Source of the DNA: Silvibacterium acidisoli
GTDB lineage: Bacteria > Acidobacteriota > Terriglobia > Terriglobales > Acidobacteriaceae
Assembly (NCBI GenBank): GCA_022870745.1
Contig: CP085323.1
Coordinates: 868,001 to 932,000 of the forward strand
Reading direction: 5' to 3'
DNA length: 64,000 bases
The notes under the pieces were generated by a model that did not search any database, was not told the DNA's origin, and worked only from the letters and a program-made list of their open reading frames with translations. The position numbers and the translations under genes were made by a program. Below are positions 17,635 through 26,150 of this stretch, piece after piece. Within the stretch, counting starts at the first letter, position 1. The number at the start of each line of letters is the position of its first letter.

Positions 17635-18777
17635 TTCAACACCTCAAGAAATCTGGGAAATGAGCTGACAACATCACCGGAACTGACGATCGAAGTGGAA
17701 GACACTTTCCATTCGGTTTACGTATCCAGCTTCAATAACGGCTTTTCAAGCCAACAACACGCATGGAATAAACGTCAGAGAAATTCAAATTGTCAGGGCT
17801 TTCCGCATGCACGACAGCCCGGGAATTGGGACCACAAGTCGAATGATTTTATGTTTAGGAGAAATTCAGGTTTAAAACTCGGGGGGTGAGTTACCTGTAA
17901 TCCGCTCCTTGCAACGATTCGGGCAGAGGGAATGCCTCAAAACTCCGTGAATGTAGCGCGGCGCCTATTCGGTGTCAAACAAAAAAGTGCGATATTCAGC
18001 GCACTGTATTGCATATTGTGTCCAACCTATCCAAAATGCTGAATTTTAAAGGGAAATAGGCTAGGAATATCGCTGGTTTTTCTTGTCATGAATATGAAAA
18101 CAGGGTAACAGTTTGCAACCAGTGATTGTTACTAAATCCGGCATCGGTAACCACCGGACACAATTCAGTGGCTCCAGAGCACACTCCATGCCTTTATCCC
18201 TGCCGGCCCGGCCGAGTGGACAGTCCTCTGGCGCCTTCATTTCCGGCCAGCCCGAAGAGCATGGGCTTCGTACTTGATCGATCAATAATTCAGCGGGAAC
18301 TGTTTACTTCAAAGCTATTCTCAGCGCTTCCTTCAACCGGCGCCCCACGCTCGTGAGAGATCGAGGCAGGTTCGATCACGGTTGACTGCTTTCACCAGGA
18401 GCACCCGAAAGCGAAATTCTGGAGATGAGGCAGATCAAGGAGAGATGATCCCGATCAAGAGAATACTGGATTACTCCCCTGACCGACCTTTGAAATTACA
18501 CAGTGATAAGGCGAATGGACTTATACTTTTAACTACCACAATGTACCGGCAATCACATGTTTCAAGGCTAATCGATTGATTATATCTTAAGTATCTACTA
18601 TCGCTAAATTCACTTGGTCCTTTTTACAGTTGATCTGAATTATGCGGAAATTTTTTCACTTAAAAGTACTTTTTACCTTGGCTTCATCCCTCTTCCGTCC
18701 CTCTCCTATCGCCGGAGATCGAAGCTAAATTCCATTACGTGATGACTTTCCATTTCAATAATGCGCTTACTTATAAA
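17635..18777. other. Long AT-rich non-coding spacer between divergent genes
   Basis: More than 1.1 kb, clearly richer in A+T than its surroundings, between the minus-strand activator and a plus-strand exported protein. Only short, non-conserved open frames occur. No tRNA, recognised riboswitch core or transposase remnant was seen. It may hold distant regulatory sites for either gene. Confidence 0.5.
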
Positions 18778-18793
18778 TGGCTTACTGCGTGCA
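18778..18793 (+). promoter_or_regulatory. Candidate sigma-54 promoter for the exported anchor-D protein
   Basis: TGGCTTACTGCGTGCA has GG and GC 10 bases apart, TGGC at -24 and TGCA at -12. Predicted start is near 18805, about 100 bases before the ATG at 18908. Modest match. Confidence 0.35.
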
Positions 18794-18907
18794 TTGCGTT
18801 TGGCAAAAGTCACACTTAGGGCAATCGACAACTGGCGCGCCGTTATGGCGTGGGAAGCAGATCCCTGTCCTCTTATTGACTTCTTCAGGAAAGGTACGAG
18901 ATCCCCC

Positions 18908-19978
18908 ATGCAGTCTCATAGCACTCCGAAGACGTCGAGCCGCTTCCTTCTTCTTTGCGGTTCAATCATTATGGTTTTTAGCTCTTACGCAACATTTGCA
19001 CAGACAGCGAGCACCGTACCATCGGTCTCCGCATCTACGGGCGCCAACGTCAGCACTACCCCCAATACAACAACAAAAGCGGTACCCGCGGCAGCAGCCA
19101 CAGCGGGATTAGCAGTCAACACGAGTACGCTGGCCTTCGGCAATGTGGCATTAAGCTCCGCTGCACTGGAAACCGTGACGTTGACATCCACGGGCACTAC
19201 GGCAGTGACCATCAACTCTGCCTCCGTAACTGGAGTCGGGTTCGCTCTATCCGGACAGGGGCTTCCCGTAACCCTGAACCCTAATAAAACCCTGGTTCTC
19301 AACGTTAAGTTCACTCCTCCGGCGGCAATGGCCGAGAGCGGAACATTGACGATCAGGAGCACGTCATCCACTTCGCCCGTGATCACGGTCAGCTTGAGTG
19401 GTATCGGAACGGCTGCAACCGGAGCCAAGCTTACGGTCAGCACAGCCAATCTGGCGTTCGGTGGCGTGCCACTTACGCAGAGTGAAACAGAGCCGGTCAC
19501 ACTGACTTCATCAGGTACGTCGCCGGTGACGGTTCAATCTGTCGCTCTTTCGGGTTCGAACTTCACGCTGTCGGGGGCGACCTTTCCGGTGACGCTGAAT
19601 CCGGGCATCGCAGTCACACTTAATATTCTCTTTAAGCCGACAAGCGCAAACACCCAGACCGGGGCTCTTACGATCCATAGCAATTCGTCGACGGCAACCA
19701 CTTCCGTTGTGGCATTGAGCGGAGTTGGCGATCACGAAGTAACCCTGAACTGGACTCCGCCTTCGAGCACACCCGTTCCAGTCGCAGGGTACAACGTCTA
19801 TCGAGCTACCGGAACAAGCACCGCCTATGCAAGGATCAACACTTCTACGATTGTCCAGCCGACTTACGTAGATACCACCGTGGTCGCGGGATCGACTTAT
19901 TCCTACGTAGTCAAGAGCATGGCCTCAGCGGGACTTGAAAGCGCTGCGTCGAATAACACAAACGTAGTCATCCCCTAA
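18908..19978 (+). CDS. Exported protein with two choice-of-anchor D (ASPM-SPD-2-Hydin-like) domains and an Fn3 domain
   Basis: 356 residues from the ATG at 18908. That start opens the signal peptide (SRFLLLCGSIIMVFSSYATFAQ); the frame is open upstream but encodes nothing signal-like. A Thr/Ala-rich linker is followed by two copies of about 100 residues. Each has LAFG(N/G)V.L, LTSTGT or LTSSGT, PVTLNP and LSG(I/V)G, the pattern of choice-of-anchor D domains. The C-terminal 80 residues (VTLNWTPPSSTPVPVAGYNVYR, ending SNNTNVVIP) are a fibronectin type III domain. It is probably a cell-surface binding or scaffold protein. A hairpin follows 12 bases after the stop. Confidence 0.82.
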   Translation: MQSHSTPKTSSRFLLLCGSIIMVFSSYATFAQTASTVPSVSASTGANVSTTPNTTTKAVPAAAATAGLAVNTSTLAFGNVALSSAALETVTLTSTGTTAVTINSASVTGVGFALSGQGLPVTLNPNKTLVLNVKFTPPAAMAESGTLTIRSTSSTSPVITVSLSGIGTAATGAKLTVSTANLAFGGVPLTQSETEPVTLTSSGTSPVTVQSVALSGSNFTLSGATFPVTLNPGIAVTLNILFKPTSANTQTGALTIHSNSSTATTSVVALSGVGDHEVTLNWTPPSSTPVPVAGYNVYRATGTSTAYARINTSTIVQPTYVDTTVVAGSTYSYVVKSMASAGLESAASNNTNVVIP

Positions 19979-19990
19979 AAACAGGCAGCA

Positions 19991-20033
19991 CTCCCGTGGC
20001 GGAGCAATCGCTCGTGATGTACCGCCATGGGAG
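19991..20033. terminator. Hairpin after the anchor-D protein gene
   Basis: CTCCCGTGGCGG pairs with CCGCCATGGGAG (12 bases, one G-U pair) across a 19-base loop. No T-run follows, so it may be an RNA-stability or processing element, not a true terminator. Confidence 0.45.
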
Positions 20034-20098
20034 CCTGACTGTCCGCGCCTCCAAGGTTGACAGCCCCGATCCGCCACTGCTATTCCTTTGGCCTGCCT

Positions 20099-21598
20099 AT
20101 GAAGCGCCATTTGCTTTCCGCCCTGTGGTGCATCTTCCTGTTGCTTCTTTCCGTGCCGGTTCGCGCCCAGGAGCCGATCACGATCGATGCCAATGCGAAG
20201 ACGACGCCGTTTCCTCATTTCTGGGAGCAGATGTTTGGCTCAGGCCGCGCAAACCTTACACTACGCGAAAGCTATCGTGACGACATGCGCGCGGTGAAGC
20301 AAGCGACGAACTTCCAGTACGTACGCTTCCACGGAATACTGCATGACGAGAATGGTGTCTACAACGAGGACGAACATGGCGAACCGGTCTACAACTTCGC
20401 CTACGTTGACCAGGTCTACGACGGCCTGCTGCGCAATGGAGTGCGGCCCTTTGTAGAGATCAGTTTCATGCCGAAGAAGCTGGCCTTCAATCCGGATGCG
20501 CTGCATCCTTTCTGGTACAAGCAGAATGTCTCTCCTCCAAAGAGCATGGAGCGGTGGGATGCGCTGATCGTGCAGTTTGCCCGGCACCTTGTGGAGCGCT
20601 ATGGAATCGACGAGGTGGCTCAATGGTACTTCGAAGTCTGGAATGAGCCGAATATCGACTTCTGGAATGGCATCCCACGCGAGGAAAGCTACTTCGACCT
20701 GTACGCTCATACGGCGCGCGCGCTGAAATCGGTAAGCCCGAGGCTGCGCGTGGGAGGCCCGGCGACGGCAGCATCCGCCTGGGTAGATGAGTTTCTGAAG
20801 TACGACTCGGAGAATCATGTTCCCGTCGATTTCGTATCGAGCCACGGCTACGCAGACGACACAGTTGAGAATCTTTTCGGAACACACGAAGACATCCCCA
20901 TGGACGACCGGGTATGCCGCGCGATTGCGAAGGTGCGCGGACAGATCAGGGCTTCAACGATGCCTCATTTGCCCCTCTTTTGGACGGAGTGGAATGTTCA
21001 AGGCATGAATGAGTCGCGTGACACCTCATTTGTAGGCACAGGGTTAGCGAATACGATTCGTGAATGCGATGGCAAGGTCGACATGATGTCATTCTGGACT
21101 TTTTCCGATGTTTTTGAAGAAGGCGGACCGATCGCGAAGCCATTCGAAGGGCAGTTCGGGTTACGCGCAAAAGGAGGCATCAACAAGCCTAGTTTCTATG
21201 CGTTTGCATTGCTCCATAAGCTTGGCGAAGAACGGCTAGCGAATCCGTCGAAGAATGCGATTGTGACAAGAAACAACGACGGATCACTGGCGATTGCCGT
21301 ATGGAATCTTGTCGATCCGGACCAGCATGGCTCCGCGAAGAGCGTTGAACTGAAGCTTAGCGGTGTAGCGAAAGATGCCAGGGTAACGATTGAACGGGTG
21401 GACGATACCCACGGAAACACACTGGCCGCGTACAAAGCCATAGGAAGCCCCATCGATCCAACCGAGAAGCAAGTGGACGCCATGAACAAGGAAACATCTC
21501 CCGGGACGCCTCAAGAAACCAGGCTGACGAACGGGCAGCTCACTTTGCATCTCGACGTGAATGCGTTGGTGCTGATCCGCGTTTCGAAGCAGGACTGA
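20099..21598 (+). CDS. Exported GH39-like glycosidase (beta-xylosidase family)
   Basis: 499 residues from the ATG at 20099, which begins a signal peptide (MKRHLLSALWCIFLLLLSVP, then VRAQ). A TIM barrel of clan GH-A follows. The acid/base Glu183 is in YFEVWNEPNIDFW and the likely nucleophile Glu297 in LFWTEWNVQG; RVGGPATA and DFVSSHGY are other GH39 hallmarks. A small beta-sandwich closes the protein. GH39 enzymes act on beta-xylosides or, in some cases, uronic-acid polymers and exopolysaccharide. Given the polysaccharide locus nearby, a role in trimming that polymer is possible but not shown. Confidence 0.85.
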   Translation: MKRHLLSALWCIFLLLLSVPVRAQEPITIDANAKTTPFPHFWEQMFGSGRANLTLRESYRDDMRAVKQATNFQYVRFHGILHDENGVYNEDEHGEPVYNFAYVDQVYDGLLRNGVRPFVEISFMPKKLAFNPDALHPFWYKQNVSPPKSMERWDALIVQFARHLVERYGIDEVAQWYFEVWNEPNIDFWNGIPREESYFDLYAHTARALKSVSPRLRVGGPATAASAWVDEFLKYDSENHVPVDFVSSHGYADDTVENLFGTHEDIPMDDRVCRAIAKVRGQIRASTMPHLPLFWTEWNVQGMNESRDTSFVGTGLANTIRECDGKVDMMSFWTFSDVFEEGGPIAKPFEGQFGLRAKGGINKPSFYAFALLHKLGEERLANPSKNAIVTRNNDGSLAIAVWNLVDPDQHGSAKSVELKLSGVAKDARVTIERVDDTHGNTLAAYKAIGSPIDPTEKQVDAMNKETSPGTPQETRLTNGQLTLHLDVNALVLIRVSKQD

Positions 21599-21860
21599 GT
21601 ACACCGCTACTGTATGCCGAGCCGAAGCTTGTCGACGGCTTGTGTGTACTGATGCTGATCCACGAGGATGCGGCCGAATTCACAATGCGCGAACAAAGCG
21701 GGTCATACGGGAGACGATCCGACTCCCTACATGAAGAAACGCAGTCGCAACGCCCATACGCTTGCCGCAGGGAGTGCCTACTTTCAGCCTGGGACTCCAC
21801 TTTCACAACGGAGTATAACGACCGGCATCCCCCTGCGGCGAGTGCATGTATTCGGCACTG

Positions 21861-22289
21861 TTAAACGGAGGCTTCGGCGAGCAGCTTCTCGAGCGTGCCA
21901 AAAAACTTCTGCCAGCCATAACCCGCACCTTTGTAAGCAGCTTCCTGATCAGGACGGAACCCAGACTGTTCCATACGCAAATGGGTGCCACCCTCTTCCG
22001 GATTCAAGGTGAAGAGCACAACACTCTCGAGTCCCATCGAGTTCCATGTGTACGATAGCCGCTTCAACGGTTCGACAACCTGCACCTCGCAATCGATGAT
22101 GCCGTTCCAGTTCGGCATAGGATCGACGCGGAACTGAAAGGCTCGTCCGACTGTGGGTTCAAAATCATTTTTAAGCAGCCACTGCGCAAGCAGGGATTGC
22201 TCGGTGAGCGCGCGCCAGACCTTCTCCGGCGAGTGGCGAAAAACCTTCTCTATAACAACAGTGTGAATGCTTTCTGCGGGGTTGCTCAC
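21861..22289 (-). CDS. SRPBCC/AHSA1-domain protein
   Basis: 142 residues from a GTG at 22289 that shares its first base with the stop of the upstream ArsR gene (TAGTG), so the two are coupled. The sequence is a typical activator-of-Hsp90-homologue-1-like START fold: VFRHSPEKVWRALTEQSLLAQWLL, VEPLKRLSYTW, GTHLRMEQSGF. Pairs of ArsR regulator and AHSA1-domain protein are common in bacteria; the ligand here is unknown. Confidence 0.85.
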   Translation of the reverse strand: MSNPAESIHTVVIEKVFRHSPEKVWRALTEQSLLAQWLLKNDFEPTVGRAFQFRVDPMPNWNGIIDCEVQVVEPLKRLSYTWNSMGLESVVLFTLNPEEGGTHLRMEQSGFRPDQEAAYKGAGYGWQKFFGTLEKLLAEASV

Positions 22290-22612
22290 TATTTCATCCT
22301 TTCCAGAACTGCTTCGAGACGTTCGAATCGCTCCTGCCAGAACGCGCTATACATCCGTAGCCAGTCCGCTACAGGCGCTAGTGCCTCGGGCCGGGCGCGA
22401 TAGTGGTTTTCCCTCCCATCGCGACGATGGCGTACCAATCTGGCCCGCTTGAGCACCGTCAGATGCTTGGAAACCGCGGGCTGAGAGATACCTGCGAAGC
22501 GGGTCAGTGCGTGTACCGTTTGCTCGTCGTGTCTAGTCAACTCTTCGAAGATAGCCCTCCGCGTGGGATCGGAGAGGGCGCGGAAGACGAGATCGGTCGA
22601 CGCAGATCGCAT
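22289..22612 (-). CDS. ArsR-family winged-helix transcriptional regulator
   Basis: 107 residues. It starts with FRALSDPTRRAIFEEL and has the recognition helix region GISQPAVSKHLTVLKRARLV, then DGRENHYRARPE. No cysteine metal site is seen, so this is the non-metal ArsR subtype that travels with AHSA1 proteins. It probably autoregulates the two-gene operon. Confidence 0.88.
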   Translation of the reverse strand: MRSASTDLVFRALSDPTRRAIFEELTRHDEQTVHALTRFAGISQPAVSKHLTVLKRARLVRHRRDGRENHYRARPEALAPVADWLRMYSAFWQERFERLEAVLERMK

Positions 22613-22730
22613 GCATTATTTATAGCCATTTGGTTATGGATTGTCAAGATAGAATTATTGATCTTCAACAGGATATTGATAAAGCAGCGACTGAGAATCA
22701 AACCTTCTCAATCGCCGCTTATCACGCCGT

Positions 22731-23108
22731 TCAGATATTCATTGTGCTGATTTCGACGGTTACTCCGCCGGGCGCATTGCAATAAAAACCATAGGTGGGA
22801 GGGCCTCCGCGTTGCAGCAATGCAGGTGAGGGCGCTTCGTAGCCTGCAGACTCAACAGCCGCGTGACACTCATCCACCATGCTGCGCGAGTCCTGCAGAA
22901 AGCCCACATGAAAGAATCCGGGATACCCGTGCTCACTCGTCATGTGCTTGTCGAACATGAGGGCCAACAGAAAGCCTGCTTGGTCCTGCAGGATCGCGAA
23001 CTTGTCGCCACGCGTTTCAAGTGTATGGAGATTGAAGACGCGTTCAAGAAACGTGCGAAGCGACGGGACATCATAAGTTGTGAGGTTGGCGTGATTGAGG
23101 ATGTGCAT
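22731..23108 (-). CDS. VOC-family (glyoxalase/bleomycin-resistance fold) protein
   Basis: 125 residues from the ATG at 23108, chosen for AAGGAG eight bases upstream; the frame extends to 23168 without family similarity. It begins HILNHANLTTYDVPSLRTFLERVF, contains FFHVGFLQDS in the middle and ends GPPTYGFYCNAPGGVTVEIS. This matches one vicinal-oxygen-chelate module with likely metal ligands His and Glu. The substrate is unknown. Confidence 0.82.
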   Translation of the reverse strand: MHILNHANLTTYDVPSLRTFLERVFNLHTLETRGDKFAILQDQAGFLLALMFDKHMTSEHGYPGFFHVGFLQDSRSMVDECHAAVESAGYEAPSPALLQRGGPPTYGFYCNAPGGVTVEISTMNI

Positions 23109-23168
23109 TCGCGAATCTCCTTGGTTGGAAATGGAGTCGCGTGAGTGATTACTTAAGGGAGAATCCAC

Positions 23169-23302
23169 GCGACACTAGTGCAGTGCGAGCGCGCACTGCA
23201 GCCTGTCGCCGTGGGTCCCTTCCCCGATGTCTCCCGGGGATGACTTGACCGCAGAATTCTCTCTGCGGTGAGCCGGGCTTACCAAGCCGGCTCTGCGTTT
23301 TT
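23169..23302 (+). ncRNA. Candidate structured small RNA with terminal hairpin and T-run
   Basis: Four consecutive hairpins occur within 134 bases. The first (23169-23209) pairs GCGACA with TGTCGC outside and TGCAGTGCG with CGCACTGCA inside, loop AGCG. The second pairs CCCCG (23222-23226) with CGGGG (23235-23239). The third pairs ACCGCAGA (23248-23255) with TCTGCGGT (23262-23269). The fourth pairs GAGCCGG (23270-23276) with CCGGCTC (23287-23293) and is followed by TGCGTTTTT. The T-run favours the plus strand. No plus-strand gene precedes it. On the minus strand it would be the leader of the VOC gene. No known RNA family was recognised. Confidence 0.45.
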
Positions 23303-23480
23303 CGGCAGCTATAGGATGTGGACGGGCGGAGAGTAGTTGCAGTTTTTGCGATTGGGAGCACAGCCTTACGTACGACTGGTTACCGGCGGCGCTACTCTCT
23401 TAACCCATGAGTAACTGGCCACAATGAACCGATGCGGACGATGTCACGTTTAGCGGATTCGCAACGAACAGATATTACAA

Positions 23481-23509
23481 TTGCTTTCGCAGTTCCAGTC
23501 ACTTATAAC
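23481..23509 (+). promoter_or_regulatory. Sigma-70-type promoter of the ubiquitin-like operon
   Basis: TTGCTT at 23481-23486 and TATAAC at 23504-23509 are separated by exactly 17 bases. Predicted start is near 23516, 38 bases before the first gene's ATG at 23554. It is the best sigma-70-like match in this intergenic region. Confidence 0.65.
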
Positions 23510-23553
23510 CACTTCAACTGTTGTTCTTTTCCGTTCTCTGCAGGTGGTTTTTA

Positions 23554-24645
23554 ATGCCCTTGGACAGGGTTGTTGTCAGTTCAGAAGAAATTGAGAAAGT
23601 TGGGCCCGCGCCCGATGTGCCGCCCTCCGCGCAGCCCGTCCTGGCGAAGAAGCTGCCTTCTCCCATTCCTTGGTGGGCACGGTTAGGCCTCGCTCCGACC
23701 GTCCTGGTCCTGCCGCTGCTGTGCGTGCTGACGGTAGTTCTGAGGATTGCCTTCCGCAGCCAGGCACCGCGGGTGAAATACGCGTGGGTTTCATTTTTAT
23801 CTACCCTGCTTGCCATAAGCGGTGTCCTCACTACGGCGGGTACGGTGGTGTTCTTTTCTTTCGTTCCGATTCCGGCGATCGTAAACACCGCCCTGTCGGA
23901 CATGGACGAACGCACCCAGTTCCCTGCGCTGCCCTCTGCAACAGAGCTGAGCGGAGCCGATGTATCCAGCAAGTTGAAGCCGATGGTCATCGTAGTTTCG
24001 CCTGCGGCCAGGATGTGGAACCGGAGCGAAACAACCTCGGGGCTCTTCGGTGCAGGTGTGCTTCTTCACGCGGACAAGGACGGCTATCTCTTTGCCACCG
24101 CCAACCATGTGGCGAGCTATTCGGCCTGGGGTGTTGGCGGAAGCTCCGGACATATCCTCGTGTCCACCGCGGCTGGAGTATGGGCGAAAGCCCAGGTCGT
24201 CGCAACCGCGCCGCAATTGGACATGGCGCTGCTGTGGTTGCCACGGCACTCGGGAACAGGCGAGTTCACGCAACCAGTGTCCACTGCGAACGATGGTGAG
24301 AACGTTTTTGTCATCGGGCATCCAGAGGGTTTGAATTACACCCTCAGTACCGGGATCGTGTCGGGGTTGCGTGACCAGTCGATCCAGATCTCGGCGGCAG
24401 TGAGCCCGGGCAACAGCGGTGGCCCGGTCTATGACAATCATGGCAATCTGCTCGCAATTGTCAGCTCGAAGTTCGATCGCAACCGGGATGCGAATGCGGA
24501 AAATCTCAGCTTCGCCAGCAAAGCTGACGCGCTGCTGCAGGAATCCGATTGGACATTCAGCCACAACGGCCGGCAGTGGCTTGAACATTACATTGCCGCT
24601 GTCGCAAAAAGCAGCAGCTCAGTAGAACCAGAAGCTAAGAAGTAA
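23554..24645 (+). CDS. Membrane-anchored trypsin-like serine protease, first gene of the ubiquitin-like operon
   Basis: 363 residues from the ATG at 23554 (CAGGTGG upstream). A cytoplasmic N-terminal tail is followed by two transmembrane segments (about 44-67 and 77-106). The protease domain (about 145-335) has an S1-family (trypsin/HtrA-type) triad: His185 in FATANHV, Asp223 in LDMALL and Ser288 in SPGNSGGPV. There is no PDZ domain. Two membrane passes after a short tail put the protease on the same side as the N-terminus, probably the cytoplasm, though the topology is a prediction. Its presence at the head of a conjugation operon suggests processing or degradation of modified membrane proteins; this is inference. 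Confidence 0.85.
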   Translation: MPLDRVVVSSEEIEKVGPAPDVPPSAQPVLAKKLPSPIPWWARLGLAPTVLVLPLLCVLTVVLRIAFRSQAPRVKYAWVSFLSTLLAISGVLTTAGTVVFFSFVPIPAIVNTALSDMDERTQFPALPSATELSGADVSSKLKPMVIVVSPAARMWNRSETTSGLFGAGVLLHADKDGYLFATANHVASYSAWGVGGSSGHILVSTAAGVWAKAQVVATAPQLDMALLWLPRHSGTGEFTQPVSTANDGENVFVIGHPEGLNYTLSTGIVSGLRDQSIQISAAVSPGNSGGPVYDNHGNLLAIVSSKFDRNRDANAENLSFASKADALLQESDWTFSHNGRQWLEHYIAAVAKSSSSVEPEAKK

Positions 24646-24664
24646 GGAGTGTCAGGACCGATTC

Positions 24665-24934
24665 ATGGCTTATATCAACGTTACGGTGTACGACTCGACG
24701 GAAAACAAGCGCGTGCCTGCAGAGCTTCCGGATGACGCACCCTGCAGCAAGATCGTCGCGGTGCTTGTTCAGAAACTTCAGCTGCCTGTGAATGGGCCGG
24801 ACGGCGCGCCGCTGAGCTACAAGTTCCATCACAAGAACTCGGGCCGCCAGATCCAAGACTCGCAGACGCTGGCCGATGCGGCAGTCCGCGATGGTGACAT
24901 CCTCCGCCTGCAACCAGAAATCACTGCCGGATAA
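24665..24934 (+). CDS. Ubiquitin-like beta-grasp protein (YukD-like) ending in glycine
   Basis: 89 residues. It starts AYINVTVYDSTENKRVPAEL, has a helix DAPCSKIVAVLVQKLQL, then LSYKFHHKNSGRQIQDSQTL and DGDILRLQPEITAG, the ubiquitin/YukD beta-grasp layout. The protein ends Ala-Gly with nothing beyond, so a C-terminal glycine is available for adenylation without prior trimming. Lys29 and Lys36 could form chains. It is directly upstream of an E1-like gene (4 bases between). YukD-like proteins also occur in type VII secretion, but no secretion genes are here. This is the proposed modifier of the system. Confidence 0.8.
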   Translation: MAYINVTVYDSTENKRVPAELPDDAPCSKIVAVLVQKLQLPVNGPDGAPLSYKFHHKNSGRQIQDSQTLADAAVRDGDILRLQPEITAG

Positions 24935-24938
24935 ATCG

Positions 24939-26150
24939 ATGCCGCCCGAAGCGATTAGAGTGCATGCCCCGGCGCAGGACGACAGGTACAGCCGGTTGCG
25001 GCTGATTCCCTGGTGGGATCAGGAGAAGATCCGCGCGACCCGGGTGGTGGTAATCGGCGCGGGCGCGCTGGGCAACGAGATACTGAAAAACCTGGCTCTG
25101 CTGGGATTTCTTCAGGTTGTCGTTGTCGATCTCGACCACATTGAAACATCGAACCTCTCGCGCGCCGTGCTGTTTCGGGCGAGCGATGTGGGGCGCTCCA
25201 AGGCCGAGGTAGTCGCGGATGCATACAGGGATATCCTGCCGGAAGCTACGGTTCAGCCTCTTACCGCGAATGTGATGCAGGACTGCGGACTGGGCCTGTT
25301 TGCATGGGCCGATGTCATTCTCGCGGGTCTAGACAATCGCGAGGCGCGGCTCTGGATCAACCGTTCGGCGTGGAAGACAAACCGTCCCTGGATCGACGGC
25401 GCGATCGAGGGCATCAACGGGGTGGTAAGAGCCTTCGTCGCAGGCCAGGCGCCCTGCTATGAATGCACGCTCGGCGAGACCGACTGGGCAATTCTCAGCA
25501 GGCGCATGTCATGCAACCTGCTGCTTCACGAGGCGCAGACGGAAGGCCGTGTCCCGACCACGCCCACGATCTCTTCGATCATCGCCGGCGTGCAAGTACA
25601 GGAGGCAGTGAAGCTGCTGCATGATTTGCCGGCGCTTGTAAGCAAAGGCTACGTCTTTGAAGGATTGCACCATACCTCCTACACGGTTGAGTACACGGAA
25701 AATCCGGAGTGCATGAGCCACTACGTTCTCGACAGGATCCTGGACATCGACCAGCCTTCGAGTGCTCTTACTTTGCAGGATCTGGCGCGGCGAGCCAGCA
25801 GCTATCTGGGCGTGGAAGACGTCGCGATCGAGTTCAGCCGCGATGTGATTCACAAGCTGGTCTGTCCGAAGTGCGGGCGGGAGGAGATCTGCTTCGTGGC
25901 CGTGGGAGCGATTCGCTACGATCAGGGGCCGTGCCCGGATGACGGCCAGATGCGCGTGGTGCAAACGCTCTCCGGTTACCGGGGAGAAGCGGAGCTGGCT
26001 GATCGCACGCTCGATCAGCTGGGCCTGCCACTATTCGATATCTTCACGGCGCGGTCGATGGAAACCGAAATTTCCTATCGCATTGCAGGCGACGCGACCA
26101 AGGTTCTTGGTGTACTTGCATCTCCGGCGATCAAGGAGGTCGAAGCATGA
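24939..26150 (+). CDS. E1-like activating enzyme (ThiF/MoeB/UBA family)
   Basis: 403 residues from the ATG at 24939. The adenylation domain has the nucleotide loop VVVIGAGALGNEILKNLALLG, then VVDLDHIETSNLSRAVLF with the Asp and Asn-x-x-Arg residues, and LAGLDNREARLWIN. Cys173/Cys176 (CYEC) and Cys309/Cys312 (CPKC) could form a zinc site as in MoeB. Cys192 in RRMSCNLL lies in the crossover-loop position, just before VPTTPTISSIIAGVQVQEAV, and is the best candidate for the thioester cysteine. About 140 further residues, including TLDQLGLPLFDIF, may act as an E2-presenting domain. Its stop overlaps the JAB gene (ATGA). Confidence 0.88.
   Translation: MPPEAIRVHAPAQDDRYSRLRLIPWWDQEKIRATRVVVIGAGALGNEILKNLALLGFLQVVVVDLDHIETSNLSRAVLFRASDVGRSKAEVVADAYRDILPEATVQPLTANVMQDCGLGLFAWADVILAGLDNREARLWINRSAWKTNRPWIDGAIEGINGVVRAFVAGQAPCYECTLGETDWAILSRRMSCNLLLHEAQTEGRVPTTPTISSIIAGVQVQEAVKLLHDLPALVSKGYVFEGLHHTSYTVEYTENPECMSHYVLDRILDIDQPSSALTLQDLARRASSYLGVEDVAIEFSRDVIHKLVCPKCGREEICFVAVGAIRYDQGPCPDDGQMRVVQTLSGYRGEAELADRTLDQLGLPLFDIFTARSMETEISYRIAGDATKVLGVLASPAIKEVEA

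Noticed and set aside
17635-18777. Riboswitch or mobile-element remnant in the AT-rich spacer
   Set aside because: I looked for c-di-GMP, cobalamin, TPP and SAM core strings and for terminal inverted repeats by eye and found none.
24665-24934. Reading the ubiquitin-like gene as part of type VII secretion
   Set aside because: No EssC/FtsK-SpoIIIE ATPase, WXG100 protein or EccD-like membrane channel is nearby; the neighbours are conjugation enzymes.
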